Positions 9,736-21,678 of a DNA stretch of 64,000 nt are shown here, in pieces. The position numbers and the translations under genes were made by a program. Numbering within the stretch: position 1 is the stretch's first letter; each line of letters opens with the position of its first letter. Source of the DNA: Formicarius rufipectus (Eukaryota; Chordata; Aves; Passeriformes; Formicariidae); NCBI GenBank assembly GCA_013399695.1, contig VXAU01002316.1:1-64000 (forward strand), read 5' to 3'. A model generated the notes under the pieces. It worked only from the letters and a program-made list of their open reading frames with translations, made no database searches and was not told the DNA's origin.

Positions 9736-12700
9736 GCGTGTGGTCATTCAGCAAAGCACAATGAGATGCCCTTTTGCAGAAATTAAACCAGGAAAGTACT
9801 GCAATTTAGGCTGACATGCTTAAACTAACAGGAAAACCTAACCATATCTTCATGCTTAATGCACCCATGCACTACTCTTGTGCTGTATAACATTTGGGGA
9901 CAAGAAGCTGTCAGTCACTGAACATACATAAGGAAGTTTGCTAATAATATTACAGTTATGCCAGCTGCATGTTGTGGCAATATTGGCAAAGGCAAGATTT
10001 GTAATCAGCATGATTTCTGTTGTCAAGATATCTCATATAGCAGCTGTGAGTGGTATACCTTATTTCACATGGAAGGTTTACTTAATTTAGCATGGCAAGG
10101 ATTTTGCAGGGATTGGTACACTCTCACTAGAGGCATTTCATCAGGTAATACGAGTGTGCATCTGCTTTACAACCTACTTCCTGCAGCCTGACTGCAGACA
10201 AAATAAGGTCTGCTGGCTCTACTTCCCTATTTAGATGAATCTCAGCCAGAAATGGGAGCATGGCTGCAAAGTGTATTCAAAATGTTTTGCATCAGGCCAT
10301 TGGATTTCTCCCTACCAGTTACGGCTTTGCTCTCTAAGATCTGGGGGAAGAAAGAGAAGGGCCTGATGTGCTGGGTGCACTATTTAAGTAAATTCCTGGG
10401 TAATGCCTTTTTTGAATTCATTTTCATCTCTTTTGATCTGATCACAGTTTGGTTTTGCAAGATGCTGAGTGAATTTAAAAAAAAAAATGAATGTAATCTC
10501 TCACTTGTTTAAAATTACTGACCCACATAAGTTCTTTTTTGTTAGATTTTGGATTTTGCAAGTGCTATAGAAATGGTTTAGTGATTGCTAATATAGCTGC
10601 AGAAAGTGAACAAATAACATGCTATAATCCAAGTCAACACTAGAGAGCATTAAAATAACGAGATTCTGCAGCTGTAATTTGACTTACTAGGGAGGAGACC
10701 ATCAGGAACCAGATCTGAGTGTCATGCTGAACTGTGAAATACTGATTAGCCCTCTAAACAATTTTGTAGATTTGGAAAGGTGAAAAAGTATTGGAATTTG
10801 GTTGGAAAAGTAGGTCTTATTTTAAACAGAACCTGTAAAAAGGTTCAGCAAAGTTTTGGGGCTTAATTTTTCTTGTTTGTGCTACCAGCCTTACAGTAGC
10901 AGTGCCTGTAACCCAGAAACAAGCCTCTCTACTATAAGGCAGGGGCTGACCTTTAAACTATATTGCTAAACTCAAATGCATTGCATACAGCAAGGTAACT
11001 CCATCATGGTCAGAGCTGATAGTCAACCCACAATAAAAATCTGACTTGCTGTTCCCTCCCCAAAATAAAAATTCATAACATGGAGTCAAAATCTTCATTC
11101 CATAGCAGACCTGGGAAAGTCACTGTCCTTACTTTTGTCTGATCATTTATTTAGGTTTTGTGTTGGGAACTTGGGGTGTTCAGTATTTTTTTGTGCCACA
11201 GTACTGTGTACTAGAGGCAGCAACCCTTACAAAGTTTCTCATGCGTGTTTTCTTATCCCCATGGATGGGGGTGCATGTGCCCAGGCAGCAGCAAAGGTGG
11301 TGCCACAGGTCTCCCAGCTCACAGCCTGCTCCTGCTGGCTTGCCATGTCTCTCCCTTCAACTCAGCTAGAGATGGTAGGCTTCCATCAGTGCTGCTTCCC
11401 TCAAAAGGGAACACAGAAAAGGAAAATAATTGAATAAACATTCAGAGACAGTATTTTATCCCTATTGTATCCTTATAGTGCTCTTTTTTTTCCCTTCAGG
11501 TATGTTTAAATAATTCAATTTTTTGGGTTACAAACTGGAAAGAGCGTTCACCATCTGCAACATAGGAAGCAGGTTAGGTTACTAAGACCAAACCTTTTAT
11601 ATCCTCATTTCTGCCAGGCATCAAAGTCCGTCTACTCAGTTTATACTCCAGAGGATGTGGAGCCTTTGGACCCTGTGTACCTGCTAGAACATGATATGGT
11701 GGTACAGAAACCAGTGGTAGCCCTGACAGGAAATGATGCTGCTGAGCACTTCCTTTCCTACAGAATGACACTTAGTTGGAAACAGGCAGCCAGCTCTTGA
11801 AGGTATTTTGTCACTGCCACCTCTTACAATAATGTCCTGTTTACTGAAACCTCCCTACACACTGAGCATTTTTTGTCCAGAAATATCCCACACAGTTCAC
11901 ATCATCATTTGCACAGCAAGATGCCTTGGAGATCTACTTTAAAAACACATAAAGTTTGCTGTCACCTAATTTATTCTTTACTCATTACAACTTAACTCAG
12001 AGATTTAAATGCTTCTTTTCTGATATGGTCACTCCTGTGATTTCTCTCTTTTCTCTTTTTACATAAACAATTTTTACTGCTTATTCTAATCTTTCATTGA
12101 TCATCAATATTGTTGCAAAGCCAAATAGAAGATGTTTTCTTGTCTGCAGCAAAGCTGTGGATACCTCTTATATCTGACATGTTTTGTAGAAACCATAGAA
12201 TGCAAGAAATTTGTTAAGTTCAAAAATTTGGTCAACTAGCATAACCAGAATAATTGCATATCATGAATGTTATGCCTAAAGTACATTGTACTAAGAACTC
12301 GATCCCAGATGAGGAAGAACAGAGAGAGGGAGAGAGAAAACTGTTACCCCCCCCAAACTTCTAAATTTTTCTATCTGCCTTTTCAAGTGTTTATAAGTCT
12401 CCCTCCTTCAGAATAATTCCAAGGATATTTTCCTTGAATGCTTTTCGTAAAGGTCACAAAAGGAATAAACCACTTGCAGGATTTCTTTCAATTTATTTTC
12501 CCTTTTTTTTTCTTCCTCACTTTTCCTGATTCTACCAGGTGTATGCAATCCTATAATACATCTAGTTACTTATCACAGATTTAATCAGCAAGGAAATGAA
12601 AAATACGCTGCAAATTTCTGATTTGGTCATTCAAACAAAAGCTAGGAGGTGTAAGAATAGACTACAGTACTCCTATCACTGAAAACTATATTTACAGCAG

Positions 12701-15008
12701 CTTTGAAATTCAGCTTAGATCTCTTACTTTGCTTTAACATTTTTCCTATTATTTGAATATTATCATTAGTAAAAATTTTTTTAAGAAGTGACTTCTACAT
12801 TTCCCTCACTAGATGAATATATATGTAAATCTGCTGAGCTATACGGACATTTTCCATTAGATTATTTCTACGTCAGACATACTGAGTTTCATTACTGAAA
12901 ATTATTTCAAAATTACATTTCAAATGTTAAAACTGCTTAAGGGACAGACTTATCTAAAAGTATATTACCTTTTGTTCACAAAAAAAAAAATAAAAAAATA
13001 ATTATGTACCATAAACCATTCTGGAAAGCTTTTCAGGTTTGTATTTTCTTATCTTGTTTTGTAAACTGAAATCAGTAGTGCACTGAAGTTCTGTGAAAAC
13101 AGTGAAAATATTTCCTAACTTGAAAATCAGTGATGAGGAGTTACTGCTATTTTGAGAAAAATATTTTATCTCTGCTTGATCACAGTATCTCCTGTTTGTA
13201 CTCTAATGGAACAAGATGTTTCAGTTTTTAACTTCCTCACCCCCCCTTTCCACGCTAGCACATAAAAACAAAACCGACTAATGAACAGCTTCAAGAAGAA
13301 GCCACTTCTCCATTCAGTGCTCTTTTTTTAAACTAAGGTCTGTAAAAGAATTGCCCAGAAGATGAAGGTTACAGTTCTCTTATGAATATACAGGAAAGTG
13401 TGCAAATATATTACCAGTATATTCATTTAAACTTTTACATACTTAGCCAGGTGCTCAAGGGAGTGAGGTTCCTGTAGTGGCTGGCTAGTGATCCTGAAAT
13501 CTAAGTGGCATTTTAGATTTTCTTTAATTGTTATGATTTTCAGAACCATTAGAGAAGAGCCAAACCATTCTTGCAAAACCATGAGATATTACTCAGCCAA
13601 GCAAGCAAACAATTTGCAGCTACATTGTGTGCTTCACATACCCAGCCCAGCGTCACCCCCCTAAGCTCAGGCTGAGGACAAGCCCAACGTGTCCCTGGGG
13701 ACAGCTGGGGCAGCAGCAACTGCATCTGTAGGTTGGCTCCCTCATGGCCCTTCAATTGCCCATCTGCCAAGTCTCATGAGCATTGCTGCACACCCAAACT
13801 GAGTGGGAGCAGGAGAGGCAGGCAGGATGAAGAAGCCTCCACCTTCCTCTGTCACCAAGGATGCCCTTCAGCATGGGCTCACATGCAGCTGCATACAAGC
13901 TCTGCAGTGTGCAGCAAGCAAGGTTGTGCTTCATGTTTTACTGGTGCTCAGAAGCCTACCCAGTCTCTGGCCCCAGGCACAGGGACAGCCATGCCTGAGA
14001 GTGTTTGGGCCATGCAGAGCCTGGGCTTCCTCTAGCACATGCAGGGCAACGATTTTTGCTGCCCCTGTTAATAAATAGCTGCTGGCCTTTCCTGTGCCAC
14101 AAAGCAGGCACACCTCTTCAATTTTAGTCTCTTCTGGTGAGAGGAAACAGGACTTAGCTTACAGAGTCAGCAAACAGGCTTCTCCTGCCTAAAATTTTGT
14201 AGGTCAGGCTAATTTAGGTATTTCCATTGACTGAAGATTAACCTCACTTGGTCATGGTGCCAAAGAAAACCAGCTAGCTGTTTTCCATCATCATTTCCTC
14301 CTCCTGTATGAGCACTGTACAAACATCACAGACTTCGTCTGCTCCTAATAGGGGAAGAGTAGGAGGGAGGAAGGCCTTCTGTGAGGAGAGTGGGAGCATA
14401 GAGCTAGGGGTGGCACTATGCTTGAGTTAATGAACTAGTTAGCTTCTCCATTGCCCTGGGACCTACAGGCATGTAGGATTACAGTTCAATCATACAAAAT
14501 GCTGCTAATGCACAAAATACAGCCACTTTGTGGTGTGTATGCAAGATGGTAGCCCACTCTGGTACCCCCCTGCACTGCATGTATTACGTGTATGTATTAG
14601 TCACTTATCAGAGATTTATTTTAATCCGTTGCTGTCACTGTGACAACAGCACTATCAAGCAGGCATTTCCTGTTTTTCTTTCTTGTGTACAGAAAGCAGA
14701 TGTTTTCCAGGCCATAAAACCAGAGTAGATCACTTTTCACAATGACACTGATAACAACATCCAGCCCCACAGAATAAAATCAGGATTTCTCTAGCAAACC
14801 AGAAGTTACAGTCTGCAGCAATGAGACTACATACAACAAAAGCAAGAAAATTTCAAGGAGAATCTTTCAATACTGTTTAATGGGAACAAATGTCACATTA
14901 AAAACAAACAAACAAATAAAAACAAAACAAAACTAAACAAACAAAACAAACACACACACACAAAAAAAAGCAAATGTGGAGCTCATTTTATAAGCAAAAC
15001 TCTTTAAA
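9736..15008. other. Intergenic region, no gene recognised
   Basis: Mostly A/T-rich sequence with scattered short ORFs lacking protein-like character. A relatively GC-rich patch lies at about 13600-14120. An A-rich run is at 12979-13000 and a C run near 12350. I could not assign any exon, RNA gene or dated transposon here. Confidence 0.5.
14900..14969. repeat. A-rich (CAAA)n/(CA)n simple repeat
   Basis: An AAAC/CAAA-type tract interrupted by T, followed by a short (CA)n run and poly(A). It lies about 40 bp left of a SINE copy; a causal link is not evident. Confidence 0.85.
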
Positions 15009-15118
15009 ACTACTTTAAGTTGGAAGGGACACACAAGGATCAAGTACAACTCTTAAAGTGAATGGTCCCTACCAGGATTGAACTCATAATTTTTGTGTTA
15101 CTAGCACCAAGCTCTAAC
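15009..15118 (-). mobile_element. tRNA-Ile-derived SINE, TguSINE1-like (5'-truncated)
   Basis: Read on the - strand, the element begins with GTTAGAGCTTGGTGCTAGTA, close to tRNA-Ile (anticodon-arm side). It continues with AGTTCAATCC as a B-box-like stretch and then a CR1-like 3' part (CTTGTGTGTCCCTTCCAACTT). The tRNA D-arm and acceptor start are missing. A tRNA-Ile head joined to a CR1 tail is the structure known for the passerine SINE TguSINE1; the family name is from memory. It is a retroposed copy, not a functional tRNA. Confidence 0.72.
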
Positions 15119-17263
15119 AAGATCTGTGAACTCTACTCAATTGAAATACCATGTGTGAGGGTCCTTGCAGGTGATGGTAGATCCTCAAACTCATTGAACA
15201 TTTTGGGAGACAAAAGTAGGGGTAAATAGCATTGCTGTCTTTCTGTAAGAGGTTTGAGAAGTTTTTACTCTTTCTTGTTGTACTGGACATGAACTTATAT
15301 ACTATAATTGTAATTAACATGTTTTGACTGAAGCAGAGTAAAGACAGCCTCATTTTTGTGATCATCAGGGCAGCTTGTTATCAGCACTGGGTTTATAACC
15401 ACATTTCACCATATAGTACATTTGCTGCTCATTCTAAGACCCTACTGCATGTTGCAAGAAATTCGTCTGGAAAGGTACTGTGATGATGAAGAAAGATAGT
15501 CAGGTCTTCACATGTGTGTCTCTCCTCCTCTCCCCACCCCACTTTCCCACTGATGGCCAATGTGGTTTGTCCTAAGATCAGAACACTAGCTGGACATAGC
15601 AGAAATAACTGTCTGGATGCTCACATAATCAATGAATTCTAGAGATGAGGAAGCTGAGAAGTTTTCAATTGACTTTGGTGCACATCAGCCTCCATAAGAG
15701 TGTAAAGTGCTGATGGAGACTGGGTCAGCTGGGTAAACTGGTCTCCCAGTGTTGCAGGCAGCTCCTGGGTGGATCCTTGCTCTGACAGACACCTGCAGAG
15801 CATATTCAGTTTTAGAGAGTAAGTAAAAACCACTACCATATGGACATAAAATCCTGAAGTAGCACACAGGTTCTTTGTTGCTTTATAATTATGAATTCTG
15901 CAAGGCCAAAGACGCTAAATCTGTACAATTCTAGGCAAACTTGCTTATATTACAGCCCTTTAGATATCAACTGTTCCGAGACTAAGTCTCCCTAGCTGCA
16001 CCTAGACTTCTCTGAGTTTAGAAAGCAAAGGGGTCTCACTGAAGCTTGTGACTTAACAGGAGGGACAATGACCTGGTTATACCATAATGTACTGCAAAAA
16101 ATGACAGAGTGGTTATTTAGATACTTCACTGGCAGTATTATTGCACCAGCAATAAATCTAATCATAATCATCCATATAATCACTGTGCTCTACTTCTTGT
16201 GCTTCTACTTCTCTGAGTCTTCTCTCAGTAACTCTGTCACAGGTACTAGTTATGAAGTTGGGTGTTTACTGTGGCCATTCTGTTTTCATTGCACTAAAAA
16301 TTTTAATTGCACAAACATTGAAGGTATTAGGTAGAGAGCAGCAAGGCTCTCTTTCTCTGCTCATAGCCCCTTTTGTTGTGCAGTCAGAGTTCTATCCAGA
16401 GAAGTTTTCTAGTCTTTGTTGCTGAGTTTTCTGTTGGAGTCACTGCCAACACATTTTGCACATATCTTGGTTTTGGTATTATGGGCTTGTGTGTAGGGCG
16501 TAGCAGCCAGTTCTATCAAGTATAACTGTTTCCTTAATTAAGAAATTTCAGTGATATTCAGCAGCATGAATTGCCAAGTGTGTCAGCAACACTCACTCTG
16601 TAATAGCTACTGTAAAATTCAGTGCCAAGTAGGAAGCATGACTTCATAACCATGTAAACTCTAAACTCTAAATGGTTATGCAGATTACTTCCTTCCACAG
16701 GTTATTCTTGCTGTGCTTCTTGTCACTGTGCTATGACTGCACAAATAAACAGGGCTGGAAAAAGTTGATAGTATAGAAACACCCCCTAGCAGTTAATTAA
16801 AAAAAAATATTTATCTTTTTATCTAAAGTGAGGATAGAGCAATCATGAATAACCATGAGATTTTCACACTTTCACTTTCTTTCAGTGTTGCATTCAAGGG
16901 ATTTTCCCTTCTTTTTCCCAGTCTTAGGCGGGGCTGCAGTCTTTTACCCACTGAAGATCTGCTCTGATGTTGACTAGGTGCTAAAGTGCAGCTTTTGTAG
17001 ATTACTTAATTGGCACCAGACTCTCCTCCTGTGTATATGTACAGATTCTGAGTGGCGTCTCCCCAAATCAGAGTTCAGTTTAGTGTTCTGCATGGATCTC
17101 AAAGTTGTTCCATAGTCAGGGTAAAAGGAAAAACAGCAAGTGTACCTACCTCTGCTGATGGGAGAAGTTTAATTATTTACTACATTCCCACTGACATTTC
17201 TGGAAGCAATCAAAACACCTACACGGAATAGTACAAATCTCTTGTCCAAAAGCTGAAACATTC
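15119..17263. other. Intergenic region, no gene recognised
   Basis: A/T-rich sequence with no recognisable exon, RNA gene or repeat family between a SINE copy and a solo LTR. Confidence 0.5.
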
Positions 17264-18000
17264 TGTGCTGGTTTAGAGTTAAACTGGCAGGAGAAATCAA
17301 TCCAACTCAGAATGGGATTGCAAGTCAGAATCACAATTTAATAAAAGATCACAAAATACACAGAAGGAAAAATTTGTTTGTGCCACAAAAAACAGATGTT
17401 CAGCCCAGCACAGTGGGGCACGAGCAGAATGGAGCTCACCAACCCCTGTGCTGAGCACCACATGGCCCCTCTGTGTTCAAAGTAAGAAGGAAGGAAGAAA
17501 CCTGCTGGTGAAAATGATGGTTGCAGTTTAGTGGCAGTCTCAGTCCTGTCAAGGCTCTGGTCCTGCTCTGGATCTGAAGAGAGAGCCCCCAGTGCCAAAA
17601 CTCCAAGCTTGTATCTGCTTGGGCTCAGATGGGAAATGCCCAGTCCCTCTCCCAGGGTGGAGAGTTTCACATTGGGTGATTTACTCTGTGAGGTAAACAA
17701 TGGCATATTTTTGGCATCCCTGATGGCCCATTAGCAGATATGACCCCTCAGGTGGGTGTGAAGGTACGATTGGCTCCCCAGAGGGGAGTTATCACACAAG
17801 CCATAAGCATGAAGAGAGGAAAACTTGCTTATCCCACAGAAGTTCCTAAACACCCAGGTTGTAGCCTGCGGGGTTGGGTGTGCCTTAGGCAGCTGCTGCA
17901 AATGGGCCATTGTGAACAGTTCATGAGAAAAATGACATAGAGGGTTTAGAATACACACCCACACAGTGACAAACTGATCCTGGCTACTATAACCAGGACA
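17264..18000 (-). mobile_element. Solo LTR, ERVL-type (copy A)
   Basis: This 737-bp unit starts TGTGCTGG and ends GGACA on the + strand. It is flanked by CATTC (17259-17263) and CACTC (18001-18005), a 5-bp target-site duplication with one difference. It shares long stretches with the LTR at 43113-43916, including GGGTGATTTACTCTGTGAG, ACCCCTCAGGTGGGTGT and CACCCACACAGTGACAAACT. Five-bp duplications are typical of ERVL elements. By comparison with the other copy the LTR reads on the - strand (TGTCCTGGTTATAG at its 5' end). No gag, pol or env lies beside it. Confidence 0.8.
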
Positions 18001-18005
18001 CACTC

Positions 18006-18565
18006 TTTGACTGCCACCAGGCACTGGTTATAGGAACCTCTTCAATTAGCCAGGACTGCTGGTAAATGATGGGAAGTGGTTCAGTGAGCACCTCTACCAC
18101 CTCCCTCAGTACCCTTGGGTGGAACTCATCTGGCTCCACAGACCTGTGTGTGTCTAAGTGATGTAGCAGGTTACTGACCATTTCCTCTTGGATTATGGGG
18201 GCTTCATCCTGCTCTTTCATTTTGCTTCATTTTAAAGCACAAGAAGGCATTAAGTACCTTAGCCTTTTTCTCATCCTCTGTTACCATATGTTTGCCCCAT
18301 ATCCACTGAAGGACAGAGATTCTCTTTAGACCACTTCTTGGTATGAATATATTTATATAAACATTTTCTATTGTCTTTTATGGCAGTAGACAACTTAAGT
18401 TCCAGCTGGACTTTGGCCCTTCTAATTTTCTCTCTGCACATCCTTACAGAACCTTTATGAGCCTCTTGATTTGCCTGCCCCTCTTCAAAAGGTTATAAAC
18501 TCATTTTTTTCCTGAGTTCAACCAGGCTGATCTTCTTTCCCACTAGTTCATCTTTTTAGCTCATA
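18006..18565 (-). mobile_element. CR1 LINE ORF2 fragment (reverse transcriptase N-terminal part)
   Basis: Read on the - strand, the sequence encodes recognisable CR1 ORF2 pieces around 18030-18170, such as NLLHHLDTH, FHPRVLREVVEVL and IIYQQSWL, which sit at the start of the reverse transcriptase domain. The remainder toward 18565 is degenerate upstream ORF2. The reading frame collapses at 18030, near the LTR boundary. The copy is inactive. Confidence 0.8.
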
Positions 18566-21419
18566 TTGTTTTGTATTTGACTGCTGAAAATTATCAGAAG
18601 ATGCAGATAGTGCACTTACACACAGGCTTACTAGGTGAATGGAGAGACATTGAGATAATTTTTTTTAGCATTGTCCAATGGGAAATGGATTCTGCATCCT
18701 GTGGAAAGGGAGATACTGCATAGTATTATCTTATTTTACTCTAACAGGAATACTTACAGGTGGGTGGGAGAACAGAAAACACAAAAGAGAAAGCTGTAGG
18801 CAGCAATATGTGTCCTTGGTGCCTTTTGTGCACAGTGAATTCTTGTTACAACAGCTCACTGTTGACATGAGCACATGCGTTGGCATCACTCCAGGTTACC
18901 TCCTCATTTCTTCACTTCAGGCTGGACTTTTCCTTAAAAGTAAGTGAGCCACATATATATTTTGATAGCAGCTAGAAAAGTCAAGCAAAAACACTGCACC
19001 TACTGAGTAAGCCACCATGTAATCCTTGTCCTGAAGAGCTGTTAACTACCAAGAGGCTCAACTATGAGGATTACATTGTTTTATTTAATGTTTATGTTAT
19101 TGTTAATTTATATTTAATGTTTTTTTTTTCTTAAAGTTTTAATGTTGAACTTAGTTACATCAGAATCTAGCTTTTGTTTAAAATAAGTAAAGGACCCGAA
19201 TTTCCCGTAAGAAGCAAAAATCCTTTAAAAATGCAATATGGATATGTTCTATTGGCTCAAGGTACAGAAAATAAATGAAAAGGTGATGCTTATTACTTGC
19301 AAAGTACTATGAACCTGGATGGCAACTATCAACACCTTCTTCTTAACTTGACTACAGGCATGTCATTACTACTGTGTGGTTTTCAACAAACTAAAGAGAG
19401 AGGCTTAAAGAATGGGTAAATAAATACTAGTTAAAATGAATGGCAAGCATTACTTTACAGCTCCGCAACCAAGCACTCCAAGACCTGTCCTGTCTGAGGA
19501 TGACATGTTTGCCATTATGTTACAAAGTCAGTGATGAAATAGTGGCATTCATTGCTCTTGGGCATGAAACTGAAAATTCAGTAAAGTTTTGCAACATGTT
19601 TAAATGGTTCACTCCATTATTGTAGGCATTGAGAATGTGGAAAGCAATGTAGGGAACAACCCTTCATGTTTTTAATTCATAATTTTTAAAAGTTTGTGAT
19701 GTTAAGTCACATCCTGCCAGATCACCATTAAGAAATCTGGATACAAAATCTCCAAGCATTACAGAACCTTTTAACTTGGTGATAGGATGAAAAGATACCT
19801 GAGCTGAAATCCCCTTTGCACATTGATCCTAGATCTTCACAGTCCCCATGGTAATGGGTATAAAAGGGCATTATTACTCTTCCTTCTCTGTTGATTTTCT
19901 TTTGGGGAAAAGAAGATTGAGAACAAGGAGGAACTTTGCTTTGCCACATCCAATGGCCAAGCAGAAATGGGATCTTCTGGATTAGACACTTGATGTCTCT
20001 TAGGTCTGGAGCAGGCTGCACCTCCACCCTCAGCAGTGTCTGCCTGAGCCCTTAGGCACCTAGGGCCCTAATTCAGTGCCTGCGGGGGAGGGGGCCGGGG
20101 TATGGTGGGGAGTGGTGTGGAGAGGGGTTTTATCTTAGCAATCAGGTGTTTACTGTAGTGTCAGGCTCTTACAGAGCACAGAGAGCAGCACATCTTCTCC
20201 CCCAGCTCCACTCATATGAATCGTCTTGACCTCTCTTCTGCAAGACAATACTTTACTTCCCAATAAGGCAAAGAGAAACTGGTTTACTCCAGCAGGGACA
20301 GCCTGTGCCTGCAGTTAATCCAAAGGTTCAAGCCCACTGGGACAGCCTCCTGCTGCTCCGCCCAGTGTGGGAGGCTGGCAGGAACAAAGTTCCTTTCTTA
20401 GCAGGGAGTTGGAAGCCGGTCAGCAAGTGCTCTTTGGAATAGGTCTTTGCCTGAACCACCAAATTACTTTTCATAAATCCTTCAGATCTTCTTGCAATAC
20501 TTCACTGTATACTCCTATGGCCAGTACCAAGTATTTAATTACATATTTTAAATGTAATTTATCTCTATAAGTAGATGTAATTTAATAATATTTCAATTAT
20601 TTTCATGTGTAGGCCACATTATGCACACTGGGGGGAAAAAAAAAAAAAAAAANGGTCAGGAAAGGTAATACAGGAATGACTCCATCCTAGAAAAACCAGA
20701 TCAACCAGCTTTTCCACTAAAGCCTAAACAAGCCTAAACACACTGGGGAGAATAAAATCCAAAATTCTCTGTGTTTCAAATCTCCAGAACCACAGTTTGG
20801 AGATAGAACACCATCATGCTTCATTTTGCAGAAAATGCACAATAATAAGACTTGTGTTGAAGCTGTAACCATCAAGTGACATGTTAAATTAAATATGGGG
20901 AACTAACCTTTGCAGCCCTAGGAATACACCTCTCACTGAGCAAACGTTTGTGTAACATCTAGACTTTCTTAATTCTTATGCCCACACTCCTTTTTAATTT
21001 GCCATCAACCCTGGCAATGATAACTAATACATTGAGTAGCTGTAACAACCGCACAGAATTTTTATGGAACTCAAACTCAAGTACTGCTGCTCTTGCATTT
21101 CAACCTTTTATACTGTTTTGCAAAAAGACATTTCTTGACTGTTAGAAAACTATAGAGAATTAAGATCATATTATTTCAATGTAAGATTAATAATGGCAGT
21201 GTAAAAGGGTTTACTTGGATTTAGTAACAGAAGCTGGTGGGTGTGAGTTTGTGACCAAGACTGAAGGAACTTCCCCCAGCTGTGGGAAAAACTGGCAGAA
21301 GACATCCAACCTCATCCTGCTGCAGCAATATTCAGCTGGGAGTGAGGAATAAAAAGTGGAAAACAGCTTCTTACTCAGCAAGAGCCAGAATCATGAGTTT
21401 AGTTGCCTTAAGTGTAGGA
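18566..21419. other. Intergenic region, no gene recognised
   Basis: A/T-rich sequence without recognisable exons. A G-rich patch lies at about 20080-20125, and a poly(A) run ending in a single N at 20653 marks an unresolved base or small assembly gap. Confidence 0.5.
20634..20653. repeat. Poly(A) run ending in an N
   Basis: A homopolymer A tract is directly followed by one ambiguous base at 20653. This is most simply a sequencing or gap-joining limit at a homopolymer. Confidence 0.9.
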
Positions 21420-21678
21420 GAAACAGTGCCTGGCAACAGGACAAGAGGCAATGGGCAGAAACTGGTGCACAGGAAGTTCTACCTGAATGTGAGGAAGAAC
21501 TTCACTGTGTAGGTAACCAAGTACTGGAACAGATTGTCCAGGGAGGGTGTGGAGTCTCCCTCACTGGAGATACTCAAGAACCACCTGGATGCAATCCTGT
21601 GCAATCTGGATGACTCTGAGGAGGGAGGTTGGACCAGATGACTGGTCCCTCTCAACCTTACCCATTCTGTGAGAAAGA
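21420..21678 (+). mobile_element. CR1 LINE 3' fragment
   Basis: It matches the CR1 3' terminus in sense orientation: GGCAACAGGACAAGAGGCAA, then a stretch on AGGAAGTTCTACCTGAATG, then GGTCCCTCTCAACCTTACCC and a terminal ATTCTGTGAG. Confidence 0.85.

Noticed and set aside
14900..14969. A-rich tract as a retrogene poly(A) tail
   Set aside because: No processed coding sequence or target-site duplication lies next to it; it is ordinary simple sequence.
17987..18220. - strand frame with a plausible conserved protein
   Set aside because: It is CR1 ORF2 reverse transcriptase (FHPRVLREVVEVL) disrupted near an LTR boundary, not a host gene.
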